A stretch of DNA of 64,000 nt from Diploptera punctata (taxonomy: Eukaryota > Arthropoda > Insecta > Blattodea > Blaberidae): contig JASPKZ010004951.1 of assembly GCA_030220185.1 (NCBI GenBank), positions 1,315,218 to 1,379,217 on the forward strand, in the 5' to 3' direction. Positions within the stretch are counted from its first letter, which is position 1. Each line of letters starts with the position of its first letter. This document shows positions 34,001 through 38,844 of this stretch, in pieces. The translations under genes were made by a program, and so were the position numbers. The notes under the pieces are model-generated. The model made no database searches, was not told the DNA's origin, and worked only from the letters and a program-made list of their open reading frames with translations.

Positions 34001-35458
34001 TTTTTATTGAAAGTAAAAGTTCTTTTCGGAGGTTCAGAAAAGGCAAAACCAGCTACTTTACTAATATTTCAAAGTCCTATACAACAAAAACCAGTTGAGA
34101 TGAAGAGATACAATTTGGCATACTTTCATAACTATGTAAAATAAAAAAAAATAAAGTTCCATCAAAATCGGAGGTGGAGGGTGACATGGCCTTGATGACA
34201 TGATATGGAATGACTCATTCATAAATCAAATGCTGCTATTGCAATATCATATCCATTTTTCAAGTCGCCCACAATAACTAACTGGATCAAGTTTCTTTAC
34301 AAAGCTGTGATCCACAGCCTGGAGTATCCTCGCTGCTTGTCATAAAAAGAAAGTCCAGATAATAATACAGAACAAAGTCTCAAAATTATTTTTTTGGCCT
34401 CAATATACACGAGGATCACAGCACAAATGCCATAGATTTCGACTACAATTGAACAAAATGTAACTAACATATTACAACTTATCAATGTTCATCCTAACCC
34501 AATTGTTCGCAATATAGCACATATGCTACATCAATGTGAAGTCCACTGGAATACATCCACTAGACCTCCCCCCTGATGATCCCAGACTAATGAAATGAGT
34601 GCTGTGTTATATCTAGAGTAGTGTGGCTCATTCCACGCTTTTGGCTTTCAGAGTCTCTGCTTTTCCCGCAGTGTGGTTTACAATGCCCTGCTCTGGAGAG
34701 GGAACACCTCATTTCACCCACCCATTCCACGTCGGATTTGCTTGAACATCAATGCCACTATACAAATGAGGGTTAAGTGGTTAAACCCCAAACTGATAAC
34801 CACTAAGGTATTAGCTGCCTGGGAGCCTTAACTGGTTCCAAACACTGGGTAATGCTTTGATCATTGCCACCCCTTCATTCTTCGTTCTCCTGGTATACAA
34901 ACCCCTTTGTATTATATGTTAGCAAACCTAAGTGACTGACAGTTCCCCCCCCCCATATTCTCAATCCACCAGCCGCCATTGAATAGGATCATTTCGTATC
35001 TAGAAGAACATATAAGTTCTTACTTTAAAGTTGATCTGCTTTCCCTTAATATAGGCATTTTATTACTGTTTTGAATAACTAATATTTTTATAATATACTG
35101 ATTGAATGTCAATATTGAATATTGCAGAATGTCACCAGTGGCACATCTATCTGTTATTTTTTCAAAGTCTGAAAACATACTATTCTTTAGTAAAAACCAT
35201 TCAATTGATCTTTAAGAAATATAAGAATACAAATTACATCTGTGTTAATAATATTTTTGTAATGGATTAGAAAGTTATTTTGTTAGGAGGAGCCACTATT
35301 AATCATTTGACAGGTTATGTTTAAACACTGTCACATGCTTCATGTTACATAATAAACACTTTAACACAATTACATACCTGCGTGTATTGCATTCGCAAGG
35401 GTGTAATAAAATTCGATTTCCCAAGTGGTTTTATCTCAATGTCATTTATTTTATCCAT
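9895..35458 (-). CDS. NUDT14: NUDT14-like UDP-sugar diphosphatase (six coding exons)
   Basis: Members of this Nudix family hydrolyse UDP-glucose and related nucleoside diphosphate sugars, in the cytosol. I assembled six exons: 35378-35458, 28905-28948, 21766-21830, 18204-18411, 15448-15524 and 9895-10049. They give 81+44+65+208+77+155 = 630 bases, that is 209 residues plus TGA. All five junctions have GT and AG borders and the phases agree. Recognisable blocks in order are NGVKKIWDLIRIHN, KVLVFVKQFRPAVYFAG, ITIELCAGIVDKNVSLEE with EECGY (Nudix box, roughly residues 90-115), CGDNQTLFYAEVTDNM, GGGNLEEGEYIETVE and a C-terminal LLFGLLWFLQNK. This is the family order, and the length is close to the roughly 220 residues of the vertebrate enzyme. 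Odd point: the Nudix arginine before EVLEE is isoleucine. Introns are full of transposons. Gene-model confidence is high; the substrate is inferred from the family. Confidence 0.93.
10500..11835 (+). mobile_element. Non-LTR retrotransposon (family gamma), reverse transcriptase, 5'-truncated
   Basis: It encodes SCTDNILILRQVLQKCREKS, LIFIDLLKAYDGVPRILLWN (RT block with the first catalytic Asp), then, with frameshifts, NVKNFKYLGSILDKSENSTT, LLYGSATWTVSRK, WYGHLIRM and GRSGRGRPKRM. The YADD block is damaged near 11040-11060. It ends in an (AAT)n tail at 11811-11832. It lies in intron 5 of NUDT14, on the opposite strand. Confidence 0.8.
11840..12066. other. Intron 5 sequence without assigned feature
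   Basis: Nothing is recognised between the LINE tail and the fold-back element. Confidence 0.4.
12165..12205 (-). ncRNA. Hammerhead-like ribozyme motif (left arm)
   Basis: Minus strand: CTC, CTGATGA, one extra G, stem GTCTAC/GTAGAC, GAAAC, GTC, GAG. All invariant core bases of a hammerhead are present. Stem III is minimal (AC/GT) and stem I starts with CTC/GAG. The extra G at the foot of stem II is unusual. Activity is inferred only from sequence. Confidence 0.6.
12454..12491 (+). ncRNA. Hammerhead-like ribozyme motif (right arm)
   Basis: CTGAAGA, extra G, stem GTCTAC/GTAGAC with loop CGCAGCA, GAAAC, GTC, GAG. It differs from the left arm at the variable core position (A for T) and at one loop base. 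Both changes are compatible with the fold. Confidence 0.6.
12745..12825 (+). mobile_element. Penelope-like element 3' terminal fragment
   Basis: ACTCTGTATAAAAATCAAGAAATACGAGGTGAGTCAAGATA matches the ends of the inverted pair at 16392-16947 (GCATAAAAATCAAGAAATATGAGGTG). Only about 80 bp remain. Confidence 0.6.
12932..13485 (+). mobile_element. Internally deleted non-LTR retrotransposon (family alpha), copy 2, with 14-bp target duplication
   Basis: TAATAGAAAAACAT is duplicated at 12918-12931 and 13486-13499. The insert has the complete 5' leader and then the first residues of the endonuclease (MFLGTWNVRTLYNSGALEVL). It switches at about 13315 to the C-terminal coding end (VDYTGDDWKTLAQDRDVWRA) and the GTTA-type tail. 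The 3' joining point, at CAGTTGGTAGACC, is the same as in copy 1 at 3489-3945 although the 5' breakpoint differs. Confidence 0.85.
13500..13960. other. Intron 5 sequence without assigned feature
   Basis: AT-rich. Nothing is recognised. Confidence 0.4.
13964..14078. mobile_element. SINE type A fold-back: two 3' halves joined head to head
   Basis: The left half is a minus-strand 3' part (GAAGAGAAAAATTATATGCTCAGACC...). The right half is a plus-strand 3' part (GTCCTGGGTTCAAACCCCAGTCTGAGCG...TCCTCTTC). Both contain the T-arm B box and the tRNA 5' half is missing. The result is an inverted repeat of about 50 bp per arm. Confidence 0.75.
14079..14263 (+). mobile_element. tRNA-derived SINE type A, copy 3
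   Basis: A box GCTCAGGTAGCTCAGTGGTAG at about 14172, anticodon stem TTGGC/GCCAA with loop CTAGAAA, B box GGGTTCAAACCC. The flanks are shared with the copies at 6500-7050. The best-preserved cloverleaf of the family lies here, but the repeated flanks mark it as a SINE. Confidence 0.75.
14264..14426. mobile_element. Inverted pair of Penelope-like 3' ends (71-bp arms)
   Basis: The arms 14264-14334 and 14356-14426 are nearly complementary and are separated by 21 bases. The arm sequence (AACATGTTCAAATAGAACA...TATGAGG(T/C)AAGATG) matches Penelope-like ends at 8690 and 15760. On the minus strand 14312-14348 reads CTGATGT, U, stem GATATGC/GCATATC, AAAACATGTT. This is a hammerhead-like core with A9 and G12 lost. 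Confidence 0.7.
14526..14615 (+). mobile_element. SINE type A fragment, copy 4
   Basis: Truncated at the 5' side. The anticodon arm and the B box GGTCCTGGGTTCAAACCCC remain, followed by the usual TTTTTCTTTTCAAATATAAT tail. Confidence 0.65.
14691..15023 (-). mobile_element. tRNA-derived SINE type B, full length (333 bp)
   Basis: CTCAATAAAGTAAA at 14677-14690 is repeated at 15024-15037 as the target duplication. On the minus strand the head is GCACCATAACCGAGTGATTAAGGCAAG and the B box is GCACTGGTTCGAATCCCCATG. The body contains GTGAGGAATTTGGGTAGG, and the 3' end has CCTATAGGCC-like sequence and an A/T-rich tail. It is the reference copy for the family in this window. Confidence 0.85.
15160..15300 (-). 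repeat. Inverted partner of the repeat at 12825-12890
   Basis: CACAGTCAGGAAGGAAACTTAAATTTGCATGGATGAGAGAAGAGACAGCAT is the reverse complement, with few changes, of 12836-12886. It continues to GCATATTTATACAGGCTTC. This is probably a dispersed transposon end of unknown class. Confidence 0.55.
15448..15524 (-). CDS. NUDT14: NUDT14 exon 5
   Basis: A 77-bp exon lies between acceptor ATGACAG and donor AAAG|GTAAGA. Joined in phase after TAT AG, it encodes RSGIGVCGDNQTLFYAEVTD and NMKVGK. It matches the SGVGxxGxxQTxFYxEVTD block of the family. Confidence 0.92.
15600..15710 (+). mobile_element. tRNA-like SINE fragment
   Basis: The B-box sequence CCCAGGTTTAAATCCTGG is followed by TTTTTCTCTGATTATAG, as in type A elements. 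The tRNA 5' half is missing. Confidence 0.45.
15751..15850 (+). mobile_element. Penelope-like 3' end with hammerhead-like core
   Basis: 15757-15790 reads CTGACGA, U, stem AAAACA/TGTTTT with loop GAAT, GAAAC, ATGTC. It continues as a segment (CAAGAACAAATCAACATTAATATTGAGGTAAGATGA) that is nearly identical at 26329-26415. It is therefore a repeat end and not host sequence. Confidence 0.65.
15911..16254 (-). mobile_element. tRNA-derived SINE type C, full length (344 bp)
   Basis: TATACAAATAT at 15900-15910 and 16255-16265 is the target duplication. The minus-strand head GTCCACTGCTGTGGTCTCGAGGTAGCGTGC and B box GGGTTCGATCCCCGG precede TTTTTCTGGGTGAGG and CATCATCATCC repeats. The 3' end is TGCCTTCGGGCC. 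An equal-length copy is at 41927-42269. It lies in intron 4 of NUDT14. Confidence 0.88.
16392..16947. mobile_element. Inverted pair of Penelope-like 3' regions, one arm with GIY-YIG coding sequence
   Basis: The left arm (minus) ends at GAGGTGAGTC near 16388 and extends to about 16760. On the minus strand it reads AIAAHAWSEKHGIETKAELL and KLLEKSKELTIWEKKFTYAR, the end of the endonuclease domain. The right arm (16775-16947, plus) repeats only the 3' untranslated part. The arms share about 165 bp in inverted order. Confidence 0.75.
17390..17480 (-). mobile_element. tRNA-like SINE fragment
   Basis: The minus strand contains GTGGTTCAAATCTCGGTCAGGC, a B-box T-arm joined to an acceptor-like end. 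The rest is decayed. Confidence 0.4.
17545..17632 (-). mobile_element. SINE type C head fragment
   Basis: The minus strand GTCCATTGCTGTGGTTTTGGGGTAAC...GGTTTAATCCCCAGTTGAG matches the tRNA-like head of type C elements (GTCCACTGCTGTGG, GTTCGATCCCCGG). Confidence 0.55.
17640..17750 (+). mobile_element. tRNA-like SINE fragment
   Basis: GTTGCCTAAGTAGTTCAATGATTAGAG (A-box like) and CTTAGGTTGAAATTCTAG (B-box like) are followed by ATTTTTCTGCTC. This is a decayed tRNA-derived repeat. Confidence 0.45.
17985..18115 (+). mobile_element. LINE family alpha fragment
   Basis: GATATATAAAAAGGTGATTCTTCC, CTATATGTATGCGAAATG and GAGAATTAAGTGCTTAGGAAAATTTTTG align with 18600-18720 and 57000-57120 (the KLKIYKxVxLPVLLYGCE...RVFENKVLRxIFG region). 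Confidence 0.65.
18204..18411 (-). CDS. NUDT14: NUDT14 exon 4 (Nudix box)
   Basis: A 208-bp exon lies between acceptor TTTCTTTTCTAG and donor TATAG|GTAAAC. It encodes VYFAGIPDKDRQTTID, the ELCAGIVDK loop and SLEEIARIEVLEECGY. The glutamates of EVLEE are the usual Mg-binding residues. The residue normally arginine in REUxEE is isoleucine here. Confidence 0.93.
18445..19200 (+). mobile_element. LINE family alpha, degraded and internally rearranged 3' end
   Basis: It starts with LKYLGTIITNRNELQKEIK-type sequence (RT thumb) and reaches the GHAVQMGNEKG region near 18835. The closing part GKPEGKRPVGR...NNINHVLREVDF appears twice (about 18890-18960 and 19075-19160). No open frame remains. It lies in intron 3 of NUDT14. 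Confidence 0.65.
19633..19757 (+). mobile_element. SINE type H, 3' part
   Basis: GGGTTACGTAACTCTGCCTTCTAGGCACCCCAAC and the following 90 bp match the 3' region of the SINE at 2270-2390. The tRNA-like head is absent. Confidence 0.65.
19760..20520. other. Intron 3 sequence without assigned feature
   Basis: AT-rich. I see no conserved coding or transposon sequence. Confidence 0.4.
20525..20690 (-). mobile_element. tRNA-derived SINE type A, minus copy
   Basis: The minus strand GCTCAGGTAGCTCAGTTGGTAGAGC and GGGTCCCGGGTTCAAGTCCCGG form good D and T arms. The anticodon arm (CTTGGT...ACCAAG) has an enlarged loop, so it is not a standard tRNA. It has the type A flanks. Confidence 0.75.
20720..20800 (+). 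mobile_element. LINE 3' tail remnant ending in GAAGAAGAAGAA
   Basis: The segment GGAGGAACTTTATTGCTGCCCTATGTTCCACTTAGGAACTAAGGAAAGAAGAAGAAGAA resembles the terminal untranslated part of LINEs with GAA tails. No coding part is left. Confidence 0.4.
21310..21525 (-). mobile_element. LINE family alpha 3' end, minus copy
   Basis: The minus strand reads QNDWKTLTQDRDIWSSYV near 21340-21415 and runs from the GCCAGTAAGTTAG tail to the GTRMGNEKG-type region near 21520. It is broken by stops. It lies in intron 3 of NUDT14. Confidence 0.7.
21766..21830 (-). CDS. NUDT14: NUDT14 exon 3
   Basis: A 65-bp exon lies between acceptor TTTTGTTTTAG and donor CCAG|GTATGA. It encodes VCIIIFNTTRKVLVFVKQFR plus PA, the beta-strand and QFRP motif before the Nudix box. 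Confidence 0.9.
21975..23310. repeat. Dispersed repeat of unknown class, copy 1 (interrupted by LINE epsilon)
   Basis: Sequence from TCATGCCCCAAATGGGAGTCAATGACC to CCAAATCCTCTAGATAAAT matches 58345-58935, with gaps, on both sides of the LINE insertion at about 22130-22825. No terminal inverted repeat or coding capacity is seen, so the class is unknown. Confidence 0.7.
22130..22830 (+). mobile_element. Internally deleted LINE (family epsilon), copy 2, with C-terminal zinc knuckle
   Basis: The leader is the same as copy 1 at 7760. It continues with an open frame, SAVATFRLLTGHDCLNKHLH, then CPFCNLNEDMERNHLLHCPAF (CCHC-type knuckle, C-x2-C-x8-H-x4-C) and SARERMISLSNARH before the stop at 22809. 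This is the usual end of jockey/I-like LINE ORF2 proteins. TATTCTGAACAG occurs on both sides as the target duplication, and the repeat at 58345 shows the empty site. The endonuclease and RT are missing. Confidence 0.85.
23310..23695. other. Intron 2 sequence without assigned feature
   Basis: AT-rich. The short frame at 23459-23668 has no recognisable domain. Confidence 0.4.
23700..24043. mobile_element. Large near-perfect inverted repeat of Penelope-like 3' ends (165-bp arms)
   Basis: The arms 23700-23864 and 23879-24043 are nearly complementary, with a 14-bp spacer. The outer ends read ATGAGGTGAGTGATAAAAAATGTTAC, the Penelope-like closing sequence. Each arm includes CTGAGGA, U, stem GGAAC/GTTC(C or T), GAAAC, TAGTT (plus strand 23950-23986), a hammerhead-like core. 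The short open frame here is an artefact of the hairpin. Confidence 0.8.
24045..24570. other. Intron 2 sequence without assigned feature
   Basis: Nothing recognisable. Confidence 0.4.
24575..24870 (-). mobile_element. tRNA-derived SINE type D, minus, 5'-truncated
   Basis: Its reverse complement matches the body and 3' end of 47833-48205: GGGAAGGACTTTATGCTATGGG, GAGCAAAATTTATTTGGCC, GACATCTTTAGGGAAG, TTAGCTTGTTCAAGTAACTCC and TGTCCCATGTGGGG. The 5' edge joins the type C fragment at 24880. Confidence 0.65.
24875..25075 (+). mobile_element. SINE type C, 3' half
   Basis: CATCATCATCATCCTTATCATC is followed by GGAAGCTACCACACTTATAATTCCC and GTGAAAGGCCTGCTCTCGGGC, the 3' half of the type C consensus. 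Confidence 0.75.
25300..25645 (-). mobile_element. tRNA-derived SINE type F, minus copy
   Basis: The minus-strand head TGGTGCAAGTGGTTAGACACTCG and B box GGTCCTGAGATTCAGTCTCGG precede a body containing TTTTCTCGGAGTATTCTCCCG and CATCTCATCTCATCCATTG. A related minus copy lies at 59520-59905. Confidence 0.75.
25668..26230 (+). mobile_element. Mariner-type DNA transposon remnant (DD34D transposase C-terminus)
   Basis: From about 25877 the plus strand encodes IKLHHDNASAHTANVTINFL, then LLIHHPYNPDLAPYDFFLFP and on to SIEAAGEYFEKM and the stop at 26189-26191. The Asp of HHDN and the Asp of PYDFF are separated by 34 residues, the DD34D signature of Tc1/mariner transposases. The N-terminal DNA-binding part and first Asp are missing or frameshifted (AEWYTTVVSWKFF fragment upstream). 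The copy is inactive. Confidence 0.85.
26325..26420 (+). mobile_element. Penelope-like 3' end, second copy of the 15751 type
   Basis: 26329-26362 reads CTGACGA, U, stem AAAACA/TGTTTT, AAAAC, ATGTT. It is near-identical to 15757-15845 with G12 changed to A. Confidence 0.65.
26500..27825 (-). mobile_element. Non-LTR retrotransposon (family alpha), reverse transcriptase to 3' end
   Basis: The minus strand encodes HQSGYRRNRSTIDKIVYIIH and QLFVNFKKTYN (RT blocks; the catalytic Asp of FxDFKKAYD is Asn), KLVVYADGVVLL (YADD box with G for the second D), LKFLIIIANENEVQEEIQHW, KIYKIVSLPVLLYGC and the C-terminal end. The 3' end is the GTTA-type tail near 26500. It contains stops and frameshifts. It lies in intron 2 of NUDT14. 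Confidence 0.85.
27830..28735 (-). mobile_element. Non-LTR retrotransposon (family delta), internally deleted
   Basis: 28091-28444 encodes GRCEDYGLKININKTKAMIM, RFKYLSCTISSNMNCCQEVK and KKLVKCFVWSVAWYGAEMWI (RT thumb/connection of a widespread arthropod LINE). 28480-28735 encodes GSDGIPAVFI, then IRKEIKLIATTTGA (a frameshifted version of the YKKGDKxDCxNYRGIS block). The palm with YADD is missing between them. The 3' part (RRNWIGHWL-like, 27900-28050) runs into family alpha sequence at 27825. Confidence 0.75.
28905..28948 (-). CDS. NUDT14: NUDT14 exon 2
   Basis: A 44-bp exon encodes NGVKKIWDLIRIHN and the first two bases of a serine. The acceptor is a good pyrimidine tract, CTTTTTCAG, and the donor is CAG|GTGAGT. 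It corresponds to the QNGxxKxWDxxxxHxSV segment of the family. Confidence 0.9.
29000..29277 (+). mobile_element. tRNA-derived SINE type D (part 1, interrupted)
   Basis: Its body matches 47833-48205 (GTCAATGGACTTTTTAGAATGG, GAGCAAAATTTAATCGTCC, GCTAATCACTTGT). It is interrupted at 29278 by another retroelement and resumes at 29656. Confidence 0.7.
29278..29655 (-). mobile_element. 378-bp retroposon nested in SINE D
   Basis: AATCACTTGT at 29268-29277 and 29656-29665 is the target duplication. The insert begins (plus strand) with four TCCA repeats and has a T24-like run at 29333-29356, consistent with a minus-strand element with a repetitive 3' end. No coding sequence is present and the family is unknown. 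Confidence 0.7.
29656..29857 (+). mobile_element. SINE type D (part 2) with 39-bp tandem repeats
   Basis: It resumes with CTTGTTGACATATGTAGG...TTAGCTTAGTTAAGTAACTC. The end of the element, GTCCCATGTGAGGATGTATTGATATAGACAGACAGATTT, is repeated three times (29741-29779, 29780-29818, 29819-29857), almost identical. Confidence 0.8.
30120..30600 (-). mobile_element. Penelope-like element reverse transcriptase fragment
   Basis: The minus strand reads ITKAD*GNQLVIMD, KVLESTKYTVIKSDSLPKSI, MRPIINSIGLPTYLIG and TDRLVSFDVVSLFPSVP. KADKGN, RPIVxSxGxPTYxLAK and SFDVVSLFTNVP are the hallmark N-terminal RT blocks of Penelope-like elements. This is the only RT piece of that class found here; the other copies are endonuclease/3' ends. 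It has frameshifts and at least two stops. Confidence 0.8.
31090..31990 (+). mobile_element. Non-LTR retrotransposon (GAA-tail family), RT palm to 3' end, copy 1
   Basis: It encodes HITAGVRQGCPLSTTLFNNY (RT block 4), VAFADDQVLIAKSEDELQRM (FADD box intact), KPIEQVVTYNFLGCEISYTA, YGSETWTVTTQQSARIQAAE and RIPKAAYNYSPRGRRSLGRP. Only a few frameshifts separate these parts. It ends with AAGCCTAAACCGTGAAGAAGAAGAAG. It is 5'-truncated and nearly identical to 48440-49345, so the family moved fairly recently. It lies in intron 1 of NUDT14. Confidence 0.9.
32050..33925. mobile_element. Candidate DNA transposon with about 105-bp terminal inverted repeats (1.9 kb)
   Basis: 32050-32160 and 33825-33925 are inverted copies (TGGCAACA(C/T)TTT..., TTTTTTATAAGTTTTTAAA, TTTTTAGCATGAAAACAGTGTTTTAC). 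Just inside the left end a short frame reads SDSNLSLVCNICGKQNLSEH, a possible zinc-finger start. No transposase core is recognised. The target duplication is not clear. Confidence 0.65.
32509..32560. repeat. 26-bp tandem duplication
   Basis: TGAACATCACACATAAAACA plus TTCAAT occurs twice in a row (32509-32534 and 32535-32560). Confidence 0.9.
34265..34510 (+). mobile_element. Possible jockey-like LINE remnant
   Basis: The plus strand with one frameshift reads ITNWIKFLYKAVIHSLEY, KVQIIQNKVSKLFFW and IEQNVTNILQLINVHPNP. This is like the LYxAVIRPxLxY...LQVIQNKxLR region after the RT of jockey-clade LINEs. It is short and weak. Confidence 0.35.
34520..34960. other. Intron 1 sequence, possible unnamed SINE
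   Basis: It is richer in GC than its surroundings (CATTCCACGTCGGATTTG, GGTTAAGTGGTTAAACCCC). Only one copy is in the window and no clear tRNA boxes are seen, so no class is assigned. Confidence 0.3.
35378..35458 (-). CDS. NUDT14: NUDT14 exon 1 (start codon)
   Basis: It starts at the ATG whose first base is 35458, in the context CCAGCAATGG (purine at -3 and G at +4). It encodes 27 residues beginning MDKINDIEIKPLG and ending PLRMQYTQ. The donor is CAG|GTATGT at 35378/35377, phase 0. A non-coding 5' exon further upstream cannot be excluded. Confidence 0.88.
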
Positions 35459-37638
35459 TGCTGGATGTAGCAAACCCGTAGCAAAATAATAAAATTGATA
35501 ACAACTTGGTATTACCAGATAAATAAAGTATGATGCTCAGATGCTGACGCCTAGTGGAATACATAGAAGTAGAACCTCGCAGCGCGAAACTTCAATAACA
35601 GATGGCGCAAAATGATGGTTTCCTGAATTTTACTATTATAATAGAATACATATGGATGAAATTCTGTGGAATGTATCTGAAACTCTCTCTATGATCTGAA
35701 ATCGGATGCGATAATTTGTTTTATTTTTTATAGTCGCTTTAACATCTAAGGTCATTATCTTTATTTCGTTCCTTTCATTTTTTAAATGATGCTATAAAAT
35801 GATGAATTATTGATAAAGTGAATCCCGGTAATGCAATATCTTTTCCCACCGCAACCCGTCCTGAGCGAGAAAATCCAGGTAGAAACTTCACGTTTGTCGG
35901 CACCGGGCCATGAACCCGAATAGCCTGGAATACTGAACCTCTTAATCAATCTACTCGGTATGTGAAAGTTATTTACAACTTTTTAATTGCGTGTGTATTT
36001 ATAAATGTATTATCATATTTATCTTTGTCATATCTTTAAGTCGAATTCTCTAATAACAGTAAAGTAAAGCATCCGATTTTTAAAAAAATTATCCTAACCT
36101 CTTTATTTTGTCTTGTCCTTGGAAACGATTGAGAATTACAGTTGTATCGATCGTAAAACTTTTACTGTTGATGTGATTTTAATATTAGCTTGTATGTTGT
36201 AAAGTTTGAAAAATAACTTCAAATGCTCATTTGTGCTGCAAGTGTCGCGTGAACTCTCATCAAGGAAGAATATACATACAGTTTTGAATTTGCCATTAGG
36301 AAGTAAGGTGAGTTGATTTTTTCCCTGATATCAAAACATAATTAGAAAACTTCAAAACATAATGTTAAAACATAATTAAAAACCCAGTTCTTAATAAATC
36401 GAGATAGAAATTATTGAAGAAACATCAGTTGGGGGGGGGGAAACCATTCAAATGATGTCATTTTTATAGAGATATCACTGCAGTTTTGGAAGTTACAGTA
36501 CTTAATCTGGCTATTCTAGCGTAAATGACAGCCTATGAAACTTGGAATGGAAAATAAACTAATTTGCATCGATACTTTCCAGTTATCTTCGGTTAGGCCT
36601 ACTTATCATGCTACCGATATGTTTATTCATGTTTCTGCCCTATACTGAATTCACGTGTTTTTTCTCTTTATACTTGATTGCAATTCATATTAACACTTAA
36701 CAGTAGCATTTATTCTATACAAAATAACAAATATAGGATTGGGGGAGTTATTTTGGTTAGGATTTTAAATTAATATGGGAAGTATTCTTTTAGTTTATAG
36801 CGTATTCACTTAAGTTGGCTATGCCGTTGTACTCATAATTTATAGCCATCTTCCAATGTTAGGACTATGACTTTTTTTTACATTATTTATATCTCAACTT
36901 CTCATTCAATTTCCAAGTAGTGTTTGTATGTGATGTATATGTATAGGCCTATATATATACCAACATACTAGAATCCAACTTAAATTTATGACACGAACAA
37001 AATTAAATGTGAAGAAATTTTCAAGTCTTTTGACACATTTTCTTTTATTGTGTTGGAACACAAAACTGTATTTTCTGACCTATAAAATATTAGTGATATC
37101 TTAAATTGACAAAAAAACTTAATCTTTCACTGCATCCTTCAATTGCTGAGAATAAAAGTAGTAGAATAGTCTAACTGCACAGTAAACCGAGGTTTTAGTA
37201 GAAAAATTATAACTACGTAGGCCTATACCGGTGCTCACCCAAGTGCTAAAATTTTTCTCAAAGAGAAGTAGTCTATTCTGCATTTTTAATACCATAGGAG
37301 AGTTATTTTGCTTATTGCCTCTAGTTGACAGACAGAATTTTGCATAATGGCAGTGGGTCGAATTCCAGTTAAATTGATGATGATCATCAGAGCAGCTATA
37401 CGTTCCACTAAAAGGCCATTTCTGATAGGAGTTACTTGGGACTTACGGATCGAAATTACATTTCATATTCTCTTCTTAACATAGAAATGTGACCGAAGCG
37501 TGAATCATTTTAATTTCTTTCATATATCTGCATTCTTTCAACTTCCTGAAAGTTCTAATAATTTTCCTGTTATCCGACATTTTGAATTGATTGTAGAAGT
37601 AGCCTACTTTATAATTCCTTCTCCACGTGTTATATAAA
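35459..37638. other. Upstream flank of NUDT14; intergenic
   Basis: The promoter and 5' UTR of NUDT14 should lie in the first few hundred bases, but I cannot point to a TATA box or initiator. A minus-strand tRNA-like fragment (CGGGTTCATGGCCCGGTGCCG, about 35870-35940) suggests a SINE remnant. Otherwise no gene is supported. A 10-base G run lies near 36430. Confidence 0.4.
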
Positions 37639-37679
37639 ACACACGCACACGCACGCGCGCACACACATACACACACGCG

Positions 37680-37778
<99 letters not shown>
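37639..37778. repeat. Compound CA/TA/TG microsatellite
   Basis: (CA)n with interspersed CG steps is followed by a pure (CA) run to about 37733, then (TA)n to about 37760 and (TG)n to 37777. It abuts the left inverted repeat of the next transposon. Confidence 0.95.
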
Positions 37779-38590
37779 TGTTTCTAGATTAGACCGACAA
37801 ACTTTGGGAGCAGATAGTTAACCTTCAATGAAGCATATTTTGTTAAGGAACCTATAGGATATTACCCATCGTTTCAGTGCAAGAGGGGTCTCAGAGGAAG
37901 GGATGGGAGGAAGTAGTGCAAATATAATGCCATTCTGTGTTACATAATTCTGTGTGTTAATCCAAATACTTTACAGACAAGCAGAAACAAAACGTACTTA
38001 ATTATAAAAAAACAAGTAAATAAAATATAAAAAAAGCGCTCACTGCAGTGTTGCATTGTCAGGATGGATCTAGTTTATTGTCCCATCACAACAAGTGCTG
38101 GAACACACGTTCATTGACATCCAGACACAGTGCATCAATGTGCCATACTTTGTCTATCCTTCCAAAGATGCTGCGCTGACAATGCGTGCTACAAGGTCTT
38201 CTTCAGAGTCAATATCGGTTTCATAAACCATTGCCTTTATGTAGCTCCACAAAAAGAAATCTAGGCAGATCAGGTCAGGCGAGCGTGCCAGCCAGGCAGT
38301 GGGCCCACTCCTATCTATCCAACAGATCGTACCAATGGATGTAAACAAACTTGCTGTAATAGGTCCCCAATGCTACTGAGCTCCGGAAGTAAACAAACCA
38401 AGCGATAGTAGTTATGACAAACCCTTCTTGGACTGAAAGGAGTGTTTTTCTGTTTCCTTCAATCCGTTCCTGTAAGATCCCTCTAGCCCTGAAACGAAGC
38501 GTTTCAGTCCATATGTTCCTTAACAAAATATGCTTCGATGAGGGTTATCTATCTGATCCCAAAGTTTGTCGGTCTAATTTAGAAACACTC
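37779..38590 (-). mobile_element. DNA transposon with about 72-bp terminal inverted repeats and transposase remnant
   Basis: 37779-37851 and 38515-38587 are inverted copies (TTAGACCGACAAACTTTGGGA, AAGCATATTTTGTTAAGGAAC). The minus strand within encodes GPTAWLARSPDLICLDFFLW and ETDIDSEEDLVARIVSAASL. This is like the RSPDLTPLDFFLWG motif that ends the DDE core of Tc/mariner-related transposases in insects. Total length is about 810 bp, so most of the transposase is deleted. The left tip merges with the TG run. Confidence 0.8.
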
Positions 38591-38844
38591 TGTATATAGA
38601 CTGAGAAGTTTACAATCTAGATTCTGAATAACTCCTTTTCCACAGTACTGTATTGATGGCAGGCAGGTATACTAACACTTTGCTCAAATACTTTTTTCTT
38701 CTGCAGCATGAAGCATAAACATGCCTTTTCAAATAGTCTGATATCCACCTCATTAGGTAGGCCTATTGGCGAATTGGCGAATTCTGAAGCAATGTAGGTA
38801 ATCAGGTTGTTCTAATGAACATATTTTTGAAACTTTTTTTAAAA

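Noticed and set aside
35459..35900. TATA box for NUDT14
   Set aside because: Many AT-rich hexamers are present and none stands out at a sensible distance from a known start.
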